DNA of 64,000 bases from Buddleja alternifolia (taxonomy: Eukaryota > Streptophyta > Magnoliopsida > Lamiales > Scrophulariaceae), in the NCBI GenBank assembly GCA_019426215.1, contig CM033400.1, positions 16,786,568 to 16,850,567 of the forward strand. The letters run 5' to 3'. The notes beneath the pieces are model-generated. The model had not been told where the DNA came from. It did no database searches and saw only the letters and a program-made list of their open reading frames with translations. Below are positions 11,638 to 22,683 of the stretch, in pieces (position 1 is the stretch's first letter; each line of letters opens with the position of its first letter). The position numbers and the translations under genes are program-made.

Positions 11638-13034
11638 TAAAGCTAGAACAATCTCGTTTTCATTTTATCAATAATAATGGCTTTCTTTATTATATATTAT
11701 TTATCTTTAAATATGTAATAAAGTTCATTGGATCATATAGAGCTATGGGGCATGATCAAGCATCAAGAAGGGTGATCATGAAATATGCTCGAACGACCGT
11801 GATCCAAAATTCCATTCAAATCATAGAATGATTGAGATAGGAAAATCAATAATTCATCCAGACTTGCTTGTATGTAGTTTTTGAAGTGCCTCATTTAACG
11901 GGTATTGGTCGGAGACCTATGCACATATGAGGGTCCACATCGGGGATGTCTAGATTGAACTCCCACACTGGGAATTCATATGGGTGTCTATGTTGAATAT
12001 GAAACCTCAAGTTCACGTAGGTGATGATCCTCACTGCTTGAGGAATCATAGTTGCTCAAGTACATAACCCACTACACTTTGAATAGTTCATGATTCCAGA
12101 AAAATCACAAAGTTGGCTATTTTGGGCGTAATCTGGTTATGTGGCTTGATAGATGATTCCAAAATAGGATTTATCTCTTATCTTAGGTACAGTGAATCTT
12201 CTATGCTTTCTTGGAAATGAATGACTTAGACATCTCCAGCCATAGTCGGTAAATGAGAAGTGCGTGATCCTTGCTCAGTTGACACACGTTATCATTTACC
12301 AAAGAAATAGACATATGATTAAATTAATGAGATTTCAACTGATAACCAAGTCCTAGATTTAATTGGGAGATCTGACAGAAGGATGAGACACACGCTACAA
12401 TTGTGATCTGGAAAGGTCTACTTGAAATCATTTAAGTTTAGTTGTTGAGTCGACTTTGCGAGATATCAACTCAATATGTAGAAGTTATGAATTAATTGGT
12501 GGTTAATTAATGACCCAATTAATTATTTGGTATAATAATAAATTAAGATAATTTTAGATTACTGATCCATTTGGGAAGTGGTCCTACTGCTAGCTCTTGA
12601 ATGAACCTAAGGGGCACACACTAACTTGAATAGGTTTCCCAATTATGTGTTTAATTAGTTTTTGTAGAAGACTAGAAAGAATAAATTAAGTTAATTAATT
12701 GTAGGTGGAATATTTAATTAATTAAGTGTTGGGCTTAATTCAACACTTAATTAATTGGAGACTATTTAATTAATCAATGAATTAATTAATTAATGGGTTT
12801 AGCCCAAGGAATCATTTAATTAATAGCCCAATTAATAAATCTTGGGAGGAATTATTTAATTAATCATTGGATTAATTAATTAATAGACAAGTTGAAATAA
12901 AATTGCCTATGGCAATTTAATTAGGAAAAGACATTTGGTGGAAGAATTAAAAGAATGAGTTTTGGTATAGGATTCCTTTATTCTATTATAGTTAGAATTG
13001 GAATCCTAGACTTAGTTGGATGAGGATTATATCA

Positions 13035-13162
13035 AATCCTTAAGAGATAAGGATGAAGGAGATTTATTCCTTAAGAGATAAGGAGAGAAGAGATTTAATC
13101 CTTATGTGATGAGGATGGAAAAGAGTTTTAATCCTTAAGTGATAAGGAAGACTCCAAATCCT
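13035..13162. repeat. Four degenerate tandem units of about 31-33 bp
   Basis: AATCCTTAAGAGATAAGGA and variants recur at about 13035, 13066, 13097 and 13130, each followed by a purine-rich spacer. This looks like a minisatellite within the surrounding LTR-like repeat. Confidence 0.75.
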
Positions 13163-13301
13163 TCCCCAACTAGGTATGGGGGTTGAATTCATCACCTACA
13201 AATAGATGTGGAATTCAACCACCAACACACACAATTTCAAGAGAGAAATTCATCTTCCACCAAAATAGTCCTAGTATTTTTCTTAGTTATTATGTTCATC
13301 G

Positions 13302-14466
13302 CAGGGACGGATCCAGGGGAGGGGCCGGGGAGGCGCCCCCCCCCCCCGGAGATTTGAAATTTTTAGTACTGGGTATATATATGTTTATGGTATGGCCCCC
13401 CCAAAAGAAATCATAAAATAAATGTTGTTTGCTTTGTTCACATACAAGTTCCATCCGAGTTGGTAGGCAGCAGCTAGGTGCCCCTTATTTAGGGGAAGGT
13501 CAGGGGATCGAATGGCGTTCCTTTCTCTATGATGTGTTGTGTGCTACTCCTTTCTATACAAGGCTTTTTTTCTTTTTATTTTATTTGGATAACTATTTTT
13601 AATTAAAATGTACTTATTATGAATTGAAAAGGTAATGAAGCAATTGGAAATGAAGTCTTATTTAGATATTATTTTCAATTAAAATATATTTATTTTGAAG
13701 TAAGAAAGGGCAAAAAGGTAGTTAAATTATCAACTATATTCATTTTTTAATTTCTCTCCTATACTTATTAGGATTAAAATTAGATTTTGTTTTTTTCTAA
13801 AATCTATAAGAAGTTGAGAAGAAAAAGTACAACATCAACAAAAAAAACTACCAAAAAAGTACAACATCTACAAAAAAAACTACCGACATCATTCAATTAT
13901 TTTAGGATTTATCCACAACAAAATAGCATAAAGTGATTATATTTGTCTTAATAGTTGTTATTTTATATTCTTTTAGTATTAATGAAATTTTGCCATTTTT
14001 TTTTTTTTGCTTCAATGTTATTTCTTGATTCACTTAATTATACTATAGTTTGTGATGCACATATCTTTTTTTTAAAAAAAAAAACTAATTGCTTGTATAT
14101 CTAAAAATAAATAGGCAAAGTCACTATGTTTTTCGAACCACATCAATATACTTTTATATGCATCTTCTTATTCAATTATATGATAACTAGGCACTCAAAA
14201 CATGGGGAAGTCAATGTGATACATTGTCGATAATAAATAAATTTTTATGATAAACGAACAACGTATACGACTTGGGTAAAATTTGCTTGCATATTTTCAA
14301 ACTACTATAAGTTTTATTCAAAGTCGAAAATTTTACATGTGATTATTGTTATATTCCTGATCCATTAAAACTAAAATAAATTTGAATAGTTAAGTACAAA
14401 ATATTTTTGTCAAAAAAATAGTGGTAATTTGCCCCCCCCAACAATCCATTTCTGGATCCGTCCCTG
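13302..14466. mobile_element. Non-autonomous hAT DNA transposon (1165 bp)
   Basis: Perfect 15-bp terminal inverted repeats CAGGGACGGATCCAG are flanked by an 8-bp direct duplication GTTCATCG (13294-13301 and 14467-14474). TIRs starting CAGGG and 8-bp duplications are diagnostic of the hAT superfamily. The interior is A/T-rich, has no transposase ORF, and carries a C12 run near the left end (13336-13347) and a C8 run near the right. It must rely on a transposase encoded elsewhere. Confidence 0.92.
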
Positions 14467-14835
14467 GTTCATCGATACACAAGTTAGGCACTCTCATATA
14501 TTCCACCACTCAAGCATATAAGCCTCAATCTTTGTAGTTAGTTGCTAGCACAATAACAACAATCGAGCGGAACATTCAAGATGTGGATACACGCTTAGAG
14601 GCATGATGTTTGGAGTGCTAAGAAGACCAACCCGGATCAAGTGAAACTCAAGCCAGTCATGTGCTAGGAGGAGCCGGGCCATCAAATTCAACCAAAAATT
14701 CAAAGATGGATTAAGTTATAATATTTTATCCGGTGGTATGATTTTCTGATTTTATTTCAATTATGCATAAATATTAGGCTTCATTTGGGTAAATCAACTT
14801 TAAAAATTTAAATTATTGTTTCCGCTACGAGATGT

Positions 14836-15001
14836 CACCCAAGGATTTCACCAATACTAACAAGATAATAGTTAGCTATGTTAGATTCGCTTCAACTAGA
14901 TGTTTCAGCATAAAATTCTCTTTCATTCATATAGCATTCAGAGTACAAGAATTTTATAATGCTGAAATAAATACAAGTACAAGAAAAAGAAACTCAAGGC
15001 T
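14836..15001. other. Possible 3' flank of the gene tail
   Basis: This A/T-rich sequence follows the stop codon of the minus-strand frame at 15002. On the minus strand it reads as a plausible 3' untranslated region (TATTTATTTCAGCATTATAA). No other feature is seen. Confidence 0.25.
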
Positions 15002-15112
15002 CTAGCGATTTGGCGGAGGCTTCTTCTTGGTATCTTGAGAACTTTTTTTTGAAGAATTCTCTGAGCTTTGGGCTCGACGCTGCTGCTTAACTTGCAAAAT
15101 CTCATTCGCAAC
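15002..15112 (-). pseudogene. Last 36 codons of an unidentified protein-coding sequence, cut by LTR K
   Basis: On the minus strand an open frame enters at the LTR boundary (15112) and ends at a TAG (15002-15004). The peptide is hydrophilic and basic, with a Ser/Lys/Pro-rich end (SSQDTKKKPPPNR) like a disordered C-terminus. It starts exactly at the edge of LTR K, as if an insertion had separated it from the rest of the gene. The upstream part would lie beyond K and everything nested to its right, outside the window. It could be a host gene, a captured gene fragment or chance. I do not recognise the family. Confidence 0.3.
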
Positions 15113-16243
15113 TGTTGGGATCGGCCCCGGGGAGACAAGCGCAGTGGAAGTAATATTTAAAAAAATTAATCGCACCTACCCTAAATTGTTGGGCTATGAT
15201 AGAAATTTATGAACGCAGCACAAAACTAAACTCCCAACATGTCAATTCGGATGGCATATTTAAATCTTTACCGGTTGGAATGAATAATTCACCATTGTAG
15301 CGAAGTGGTTGATTATTCCATTCTCGTTCGTCCGGGGTTGAATCCTTTGTAATCCATCAACGCACGTGCCTTGCCTCTAGATTCCAAGCACCGGAAAAAG
15401 CTTGAAATCTCCTTCTCTTACTCCAAGGGGGCGGCGGCTATAAGTAAATAGAGAGGGAGATGTTTTTCTTTTATAGAGTTTTTTTAATTGTGAAGACTTA
15501 TGTTTTTCACTTATGTATTTATATTCCTCTTCTTTTCTTGTTCCCTAAGATGACCTAGTCAAACTAGGTCACACATGTGCCCTAGGCCTAGTGTGTACGT
15601 GTGTCACACACCACGCGTGTGACATGTGTATTATATATCTATATATATAATTTAATACATATATATAAATATATTTATTTATATTAAATTAATCTAATTA
15701 ATTAGTTTAGTCTAACTTAATTAATTAATTGACTAATAATTTAGTCCAACTAATTAATTAATTGAATAATACTTTCTTCACTTAATTAATTCATCTAATG
15801 ATTAATTAAAAACTTCGAATTAATTTGACATTCTATATCATCAAATTAATTTGAATAATACACGCACGTCATTAGACTATACGCATACGTCGTAAGATTA
15901 TACACGTATGTTGTTTTTATTAAAATAATATGTCATCTTAAATGTTGACATACGGCCTTTATATTTATTAATACATCCATTTAGTTGTAACAATACATCA
16001 TTTCATATGTAATAATACTTCGGTGTGCAGTTGAAATATGTCATTTAAAATGTATAATTTATATATACTAATACGTCAACTTATTTGACCACGTTCGTCA
16101 TTAGACTATACACATACGTTGTTAGATTATACACGTACGTCATTTTATTTAAAATAATACGTCATCTTAAATGTTGACATACGGCCTTATATTTATTAAT
16201 AAATCATTTTAGTTGTAACAATACATCATTTCATATGTAATAA
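15113..16243 (-). mobile_element. LTR fragment K (minus), host site of element B
   Basis: It starts on the plus strand as TGTTGGGATCGGCCCC, the reverse complement of an LTR 3' end. It then has U5-like blocks (GCGCAGTGGAAG; GGCGGCGGCTATAAG at 15430), then A/T-rich TTAATTAATT runs. A second TGTTGGG occurs at 15188, so the true end may be there. It breaks at 16243, where element B is inserted, so its 5' part is outside the window. It contains the direct duplication at 15867-16244. Confidence 0.5.
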
Positions 16244-16244
16244 T
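15867..16244. repeat. Direct duplication of about 150 bp with a 79-bp spacer
   Basis: 15867-16016 and 16096-16244 are near-identical copies starting CGTCATTAGACTATAC and ending CATATGTAATAAT. They are rich in short alternating ACGT/ATAC steps (ACACGTACGTCA). They lie in LTR fragment K, and the second copy ends exactly where element B begins. Confidence 0.85.
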
Positions 16245-17049
16245 GTTGAAAATCCTGGTATCATGCGCAGCGAAAATTAAACATAGCTGAATTCCCAAAG
16301 CCAAGATCAATTTGTGGCTTTTCGGTGATTTTTTCATAAAAAGATGAATACGAAGAACATGATAAATCACTTACTTCTTGTAGCGTATTCAAATAATCCT
16401 CACACTTCATGAACGGTCCAAGCGTCCCATCTCTAAATCATCACGCAAGGAATTGACTTTTAGAAATCTTCTTCTCCATCTCCATCTGTCATAGGCGGCT
16501 AGCCAGAGATGAGAGGAACTTTTTTGTCTTGTAATTTTTGGTGGAGTATTTTACGTAATGTGACTTGTGTTTTTAGAGCTTGTGTTGGAGGATTAAATAA
16601 AATCCTCCAACTTAAGCCCATGCAGTACACAACCCTAAGGTCTTGTTGGACGCCCCATGTGGGCTAAATTGACCTAGTTAACTTAGCCCAATAACTATAT
16701 CATATTTAATCCAATTAAATAAATATAGATTAAATTAATATTCTAATTTAAATATTTAATTAACCCAATTAATTAACTATTCAAATTAATTAATCAATTT
16801 AATTTACCATTGTTTAATCCAATTGACAACCAATTAAATTAATTCATCTAATTATCAAAATGTCCTCCAAATACAAAACTATGATTTTCCATTTATTTCT
16901 TCATAGTGCGACTCTCTAGGTTTGTCTCGATTGGCAATGGAAGGATACCAAAGGATGTGGGTGACACCTAGCCAGCATCGTGACCCCACATCGTAGCCCA
17001 ACCAAGTACGAAATGACTATGTCATTACGAACCTCTAGATTATAAATAT

Positions 17050-20000
17050 TGTGACACCCTAGTTTTTGTTTTACGAATTTGGCACAAATATTATTTATTT
17101 ATCAATAGTATAACTACAGAGCACACTTTTGGCCTACATATAGGTGTTCTAGTTTCTTTTATTCTTATATGCCATAACCAAAATCTAATGGACTCATCAT
17201 GAATTCTCATGTCCCGGAGTTTATTGGACTTGTATATGTCTATATGGATCTTACTAACACCAACACACTTGGTATAATGAGAAAAGTGGGTCAATTATGT
17301 GTACATTAGTTTATAGTAGAACTCAAGTGAGGTTAAGCAAACTTCAAGGGATCAATGGGAAAAGAGCAAATATTTGATTTGTTGTCTCCAACCTCAGCCA
17401 ACTAGTTGAGAACTAAGACTTTGTACTTCATAGTGTTGGTACAAGTGGAGTACACTTGTATATTTAAGGGAAAAAGTGTACTTGGCTACTCATTTTCCCC
17501 CCTTCAGAATTTTCTTGGCAGTTCCATTGCAGCCCCGATTTGGATAGTGAAATGTTGGCCAAAATTGGAGTTCTTTAGCTCAAATTAGTTCTAAGAGGAT
17601 GAGGAACAGTTATATTAAGTCCAAATTGTCTAATTAGTTCCTTAAAACTCCAGAATCAGTCACCAAAGCACCACCACAGTGCACAGTTTTCAATTGCAGA
17701 AACATTGCTTCATCTTCCTGTGCCCAGAAATCCCACTTTCAGTCGTTTGATCATACATGAAAAACCATATTTAGAAACCTCCATGAGTGTAGATATCATT
17801 ATAGGTAATTTCCTTTGGAAATCGTTATGTAAACATTATAGAATCTGCATTTAAACCATCACTGCTACTAATCTCTTTTCAATTCCAGAATCAGTGTTTC
17901 ATATTCAATTGCCCTAAAACCCCTTTTCTTTGCTCTGATTGTACATGAAAAACCACCTTTAGAATCCTTTTCCAGTGTAGATATGTTATATGGTAAAGAT
18001 TTCTGAAAAAGAATTCGAGAATAGTTCAAAAATGGCCACCAAAGACTTCTTGTCAGTGTGCTGTTTTGATTTCCAGAAACTGTTTACATTTTCATTTTAC
18101 CTGAAACTACTCTTCCAATGATCCAATCAATCATCCGAAACCACCAAAAGAAATCTTATTGAGTCTAAATACCTATAATGCTGAGTTTTGTGGAAATCCA
18201 ATTCGTGGACAAGCAAGAAACATCCCCTCAAGATGACTGCCAGTGCCCTGTTTCAATTTTTAGAAATGGTCATCCACTTTATTTTGACCAGAAATGGACC
18301 GTCCTCATGTCCGATTGCACATGCAAGACTACAATTGGAAATCCCTGTGAGTGTAGATAATTATAGGTATAAGATTTGACAAAATCAATGGTGAAATGGG
18401 TCCAGAAACGGGATTTGGTTACAAGATGGCAAGATGTGCGAGAATTTGGCAGATTTGGGAGGTCAACTTCGATGGCCCGATTTACCCATTGATCGAGTGG
18501 GTTTTGGGATAAAATTTATAGGGTGAGAAAGCTGAGGTCATGGTGAATCCGTAGTTAAAATTTTTGTGTTGGGTTATTATGCTAAATGTAAGAACAAAAA
18601 AAATAGAAAAAGTGAGGATGCACGAAGGTAGGCGGAAGCAAATGGTTGAGTTATCTCGTGTAAATTTCGACCGATCCAAATCAATTTTCTGGTGTCTTTG
18701 TAGATGAGGTAAGTATTGGATGATATATCTTTCCTCGACCTTTGATAATTCGATATTAACCGTATAGTATTTGGTTACTATCATTTGAGTTGATATTATG
18801 ATCGTATTGATGAGTATAGTTATTTGGAATAGGTAATTGCACTTACGAGATAGGTTGAGCATCACTCGAATTCCGAATTGAGCTTGGTATTCGATTGGAC
18901 GAGGTGAGTTGCCTCTCGAACTTATAGTTATATGTCTTTCCAAACTGGAAGGAAATTTTATCACGTCATATACATATCTATGTACTTTCATCATGCTTTC
19001 GATACTTCACATGAAAATGAGTTTCAACACTTTCATAAACAAATCACGAACTCATTTGCATTAACTAGTTCATGTGCTAAATGTTAACTGCATGAATAAT
19101 TTCAAGGCATGTTTTGTGAAAATGATTTCAATGAAAATATTCTTTGCCAAATATCTTGAAAACTACGTGATTCAAGGAATGTTCTATCGTGAGCTGAAAG
19201 GCTACTATTGCATTAATCGTGATCATACATCATGACTATATTCAAGTGATATGTGTTGCATATTACGTGGTTAATTGTCGGGCCCAAGTGTCGGGCGTGG
19301 ATAGGGCAGGGTTCGGCCGGTCAAGCATGGGCTTGCGGTCTTAAACGGTTCCCGCTATCCACGGCCAAATCCCAACACCTAAAGACGGAGTGTTCTGAGG
19401 GTGAGTGGGTACTAGATTGTGTGGCATACTCCAGATATGACCAATCAGGCATCGCGAGCCTTCGTGGGGAGGTATAAGGTGATGGATTTTAAACCGCGTG
19501 TTCAGGGGTGATAAGGAAGAAGCAGCGGGACCCAAAGTGCCATGAGCTAATCATCGGACGCGATGGTATTGCTAACATGGCCCCCTCCTGCTTAAGCGTG
19601 CCTTGTACATGTTACTTGCATTGAAATGCTTTCTATTGAAATACATCTTTTGAAACTTGAGTATCATGTCACTCATTTCCACTTTAAATGTAAAATCATT
19701 TTTCACACATATTTTAAATGATCTTGATCAAAACTTTATCGTGCATATACTAAGAGCTTGGTGTCATACCAGCTATTGCTTTAACGCAAATGCCATTCTT
19801 ACTCGCGTTTTCAATGAGCCTTTGATAAATAGAAACTATTATTGACTTCACCTCATTACTTTATCATCTTGGGGTCTAAAAACTATTTTAAGCACCTTTC
19901 ACACGTACACTGGTGCTCACTAAGCCTTTGCTTACGTATTTCGCTACTTTCTTCCAGTTAGAGGTAACTTAAGCGGTGGGGCTGGCTCGGAGGATCATGA

Positions 20001-20200
20001 GTGTAGACATGGACAATCCTAGACGTGGTAGTTGCAGATTAAGACATGGATAGTAAGTTCACCTTATCTGGTTAACGGTGTTAGAGTTGGGAACCTACTA
20101 GAAATTGTTGAGTTGTTGAAGATTTTGGATTGAACTGTTGTTTCGATAAGCTCACGCTCTTAGATTTGGACCTTTACGGACTGAACTTGGGGGCGTGACA
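17050..20200 (-). mobile_element. Large solo LTR, Ty3/gypsy-type (3151 bp)
   Basis: Minus-strand ends are TGTCACGCCCCCAAG at 20200 and GGTGTCACA at 17050, with a perfect AATAT duplication (17045-17049 and 20201-20205). A length above 3 kb and the TGTCACGCCCC start are typical of Tekay/Del chromovirus LTRs; this assignment is by family knowledge. No PBS or PPT adjoins it, so it is solo. The 170-codon frame on the minus strand (18482-18994) has no domain and is probably chance. A degenerate 187-bp repeat lies within. Confidence 0.8.
17650..18375. repeat. Degenerate tandem repeat, four units of about 187 bp
   Basis: Recurring blocks (GATTGTACATGAAAAACCA, CCAGAAA, AGTGTAGATAT, CACCAAAG) are found with anchors at about 17746, 17933, 18115 and 18307, steps of 182-192 bp. 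It lies inside the gypsy-type solo LTR. The unit is near nucleosome-repeat length. Confidence 0.65.
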
Positions 20201-20765
20201 AATATTGTATGAGTATAAGCCCTTTACTAATGTATCTAGATGGAGTGAGAGTCATGGATATGTCAAATTCATAGGACTCGATGCTATGCTAAGAATCATA
20301 GTAACATGAGATTACAAACCTACCCTCCGTGTCAAACATGAGTTAGTTCATGAGCTCTGGCCAGAGACTTTCAATCTCATTTACCCATGATCGCATAGGC
20401 TACTTCTTGTTTACTTTCGAGACAGTGAATTCCCTCTTGGCAATCACTTCACAATTGCTACTTGCCTATTGAAATATACTTCGAGGTCGACCCCACCAAC
20501 GAGTGAATTGGGCCTAACTACTCTATTGACAGAACCAACGCCACAAGCACACTGTGACTGTGACTCCTCAGGTCTAAAGCTCACGCATACTATCATAATC
20601 AATAATCCAATCATTGACAGTCATCGAGTAAAAATCCATGTGATTAGATTACTACGAGTCGTGTTCAAATACACTAATCACATCAATGTATCTATGACAC
20701 AAACTCCCACTATCACATAGTGTTCGACTGACACTCCCTGTCAGAGCATGTGCCATACAAGTCCA

Positions 20766-22389
20766 TGTTAGGTGTACGCCCTCAATGCCAATGAGGAATT
20801 AGATTTAGTAGGGCATTGATAAGTTATTTTGTACAAACAATGATATGTTTCTATTTATAGAATAAAGGTTTTGATTTTGTTCATATAAATCTAAATGACA
20901 TTTAAATGTGTTGAACAAATAAGTCCCTAAGATTTGAAGATAGACTTTCCACCTCTTATGGTTGAGAGGAGGCACTGGAAGATCAAGTACTTAATATCTT
21001 AATTGATAGTTTGCGAGTTAAGGAATTTTAATTAGGCATTAAAATTTAACTCGTATGACACCTGCTTTGACAAGGAAGTGTTAGTCGAACACTGATTAGA
21101 TAGTGGGAGCTGGTGTCAAGAATATAGTTAATGGAATTAACATATTTGAACTTGACTATCATTAATTTAATCACATGGGTATTTACTCTTTGACAGTCAA
21201 TGATTGGGATTAAGATTGCGATAGTATGTGTGAACTTTAAACTTGAGGAGTTATTTACAATGTGCTTGTAGTATTAGATATGTTACCAGAGTAGTTCGAC
21301 ATTGTAAGATAACTGCCAATATGAGATTCACCGTCTCGATAGTAAATGAGTATGTGACTTGTACTATCATAAGTAATTGAAATTACAAAGTCTTTAGCAC
21401 AAGCATATGAACTAACTAGTGAAGGTCACTGAGGGTAGTTTGGTAATTTCACATTATTTTGATTACTGAGTACATCATCAAGTTCTATAAATTTGACGTA
21501 CCATGGCTCTTGCTTGATTGGCTCATGTCGGTGAAGGGTTTATACGCATATGGTAATCGTAATCAAGGTTTGTGATGATATGTTCATCTCGTATTCAATT
21601 GGGCTATGATTTGGTTCCACGGTGCTGGTTAAGTGATAACCTTGTCCTTTGAAATCCTCCCATTGCCAATTGAATGGAGCCTAGAGAGTCGTGCTATGTG
21701 AAGAAAATGAATGATTTTCTATGCTAAGGGTATTTTGGTAAATTCACATTAGATGTGAATGACTAACAAAATGGATGACATGATTTAATTAAAGATATTA
21801 AATTAGATTAAATAAATTTATTAAATCATTTAATTCATATATTAAATTAATTGGAAATTAATTTGTAGGTTAAATTAAATTTATTGGATTAATTTTAATT
21901 GGATTAAAGTAATTAATTGAAAGTCAATTGGATTGGACTTGGATTTAATTAATTACACATGGGCTAAGATAGAACAAAGTTTGGAAGCCCAATTCTAAAG
22001 GGCCCTAGCGGCCGCCCCTCACTAGTAGGACTAGGGGTTTTGTTATCTTGGTATAAGTTGTTAGTCACTGTCAAAATTCTACACGAGTCATAATTCTGAA
22101 TCTGACTTTGAGCTAAAGAAACCTTGAGCAAAAAGAAAAGACAAAATTTCCTCCTTCTCTCCATCGAGCCACCGCCACCATAGTTGTCGGGGAAGAGATA
22201 GGAGCTTTCTTAGAGACTTTTCTTCCGCGTGAAAATTTAGAGGCAGGAGTTATTCGAGTTTTGTCGTCAAGAGGTAATTCGATTATCCTCTTTCGTAATT
22301 TTTCTTATTGCGAAATATATCATGAAACCTCAATTTGATTTTTGGAGTGATACGGATTAAATTTTTAGCCGTTAGATCGAATCAAAACA
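20766..22389 (+). mobile_element. Solo LTR, copia Angela-like (1624 bp)
   Basis: It starts TGTTAGGTGTACGCCC and ends GAATCAAAACA. The perfect duplication GTCCA lies at 20761-20765 and 22390-22394. It is plus-oriented inside the minus-oriented LTR of B. Its start resembles the inner solo LTR at 1949-3609 in opposite orientation, indicating the same subfamily. Confidence 0.9.
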
Positions 22390-22669
22390 GTCCACACGAA
22401 TCTCAATGCCCAATTGAGATTCTCCGACTTGCGAACCATTTAAGTGATCAAGTACCAAACCCTTCCAGTGCCTTTCCCCTTAACTACTACAAGGAGTGGA
22501 AGGTTTGCCTTGACACACATGGACTTGTTGTTCATTTGAGACTTATAGATGCCATTAAGACTTATATGATCAACATACTAAATGCCTTTCTATTAATAAA
22601 GGTTTGTACAATATAAACTAGTGCCTCATATTCGAACTTCTTGTTGGCTTCGATGGCACTTTCCCAACA

Positions 22670-22683
22670 ATCTCTCACTTGCA
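22670..22683 (-). other. Polypurine tract of element B
   Basis: The minus strand reads GCAAGTGAGAGAT directly before the 3' LTR start, one change from GCAAGTGGGAGAT seen in elements C and E. Confidence 0.75.

Larger units (their letters stand above)
11638..14835 (+). mobile_element. Unclassified LTR-like repeat, split by a hAT element
   Basis: A non-coding repeat with LTR-like organisation. It has A/T-rich TTAATTAA runs with TTGGGC blocks (12480-12900), a leader-like block at 13200-13290 (CACACACAATTTCAAGAGAG), and a TTTCCGCTACG segment at 14819 like the U5 end of many plant LTRs. The left edge abuts the minus LTR ending at 11637. Neither terminus nor a target duplication could be fixed, so both edges and the class are uncertain. 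Confidence 0.4.
16244..22669 (-). repeat. 3' LTR of element B, split by two solo LTRs
   Basis: The minus-strand start is TGTTGGGAAAGTGCCATCG at 22669, next to a PPT. The end is at 16244 (TGTTGAAAATCC on the plus strand). Three parts belong to it: 16244-17049, 20206-20765 and 22395-22669. Together they make about 1.64 kb, normal for this group. The LTR frame is continuous across both perfect target duplications. Confidence 0.8.

Noticed and set aside
18482..18994. 170-codon frame on the minus strand as a gene
   Set aside because: It lies within the gypsy-type solo LTR, has no recognisable domain and no homologue in the window.
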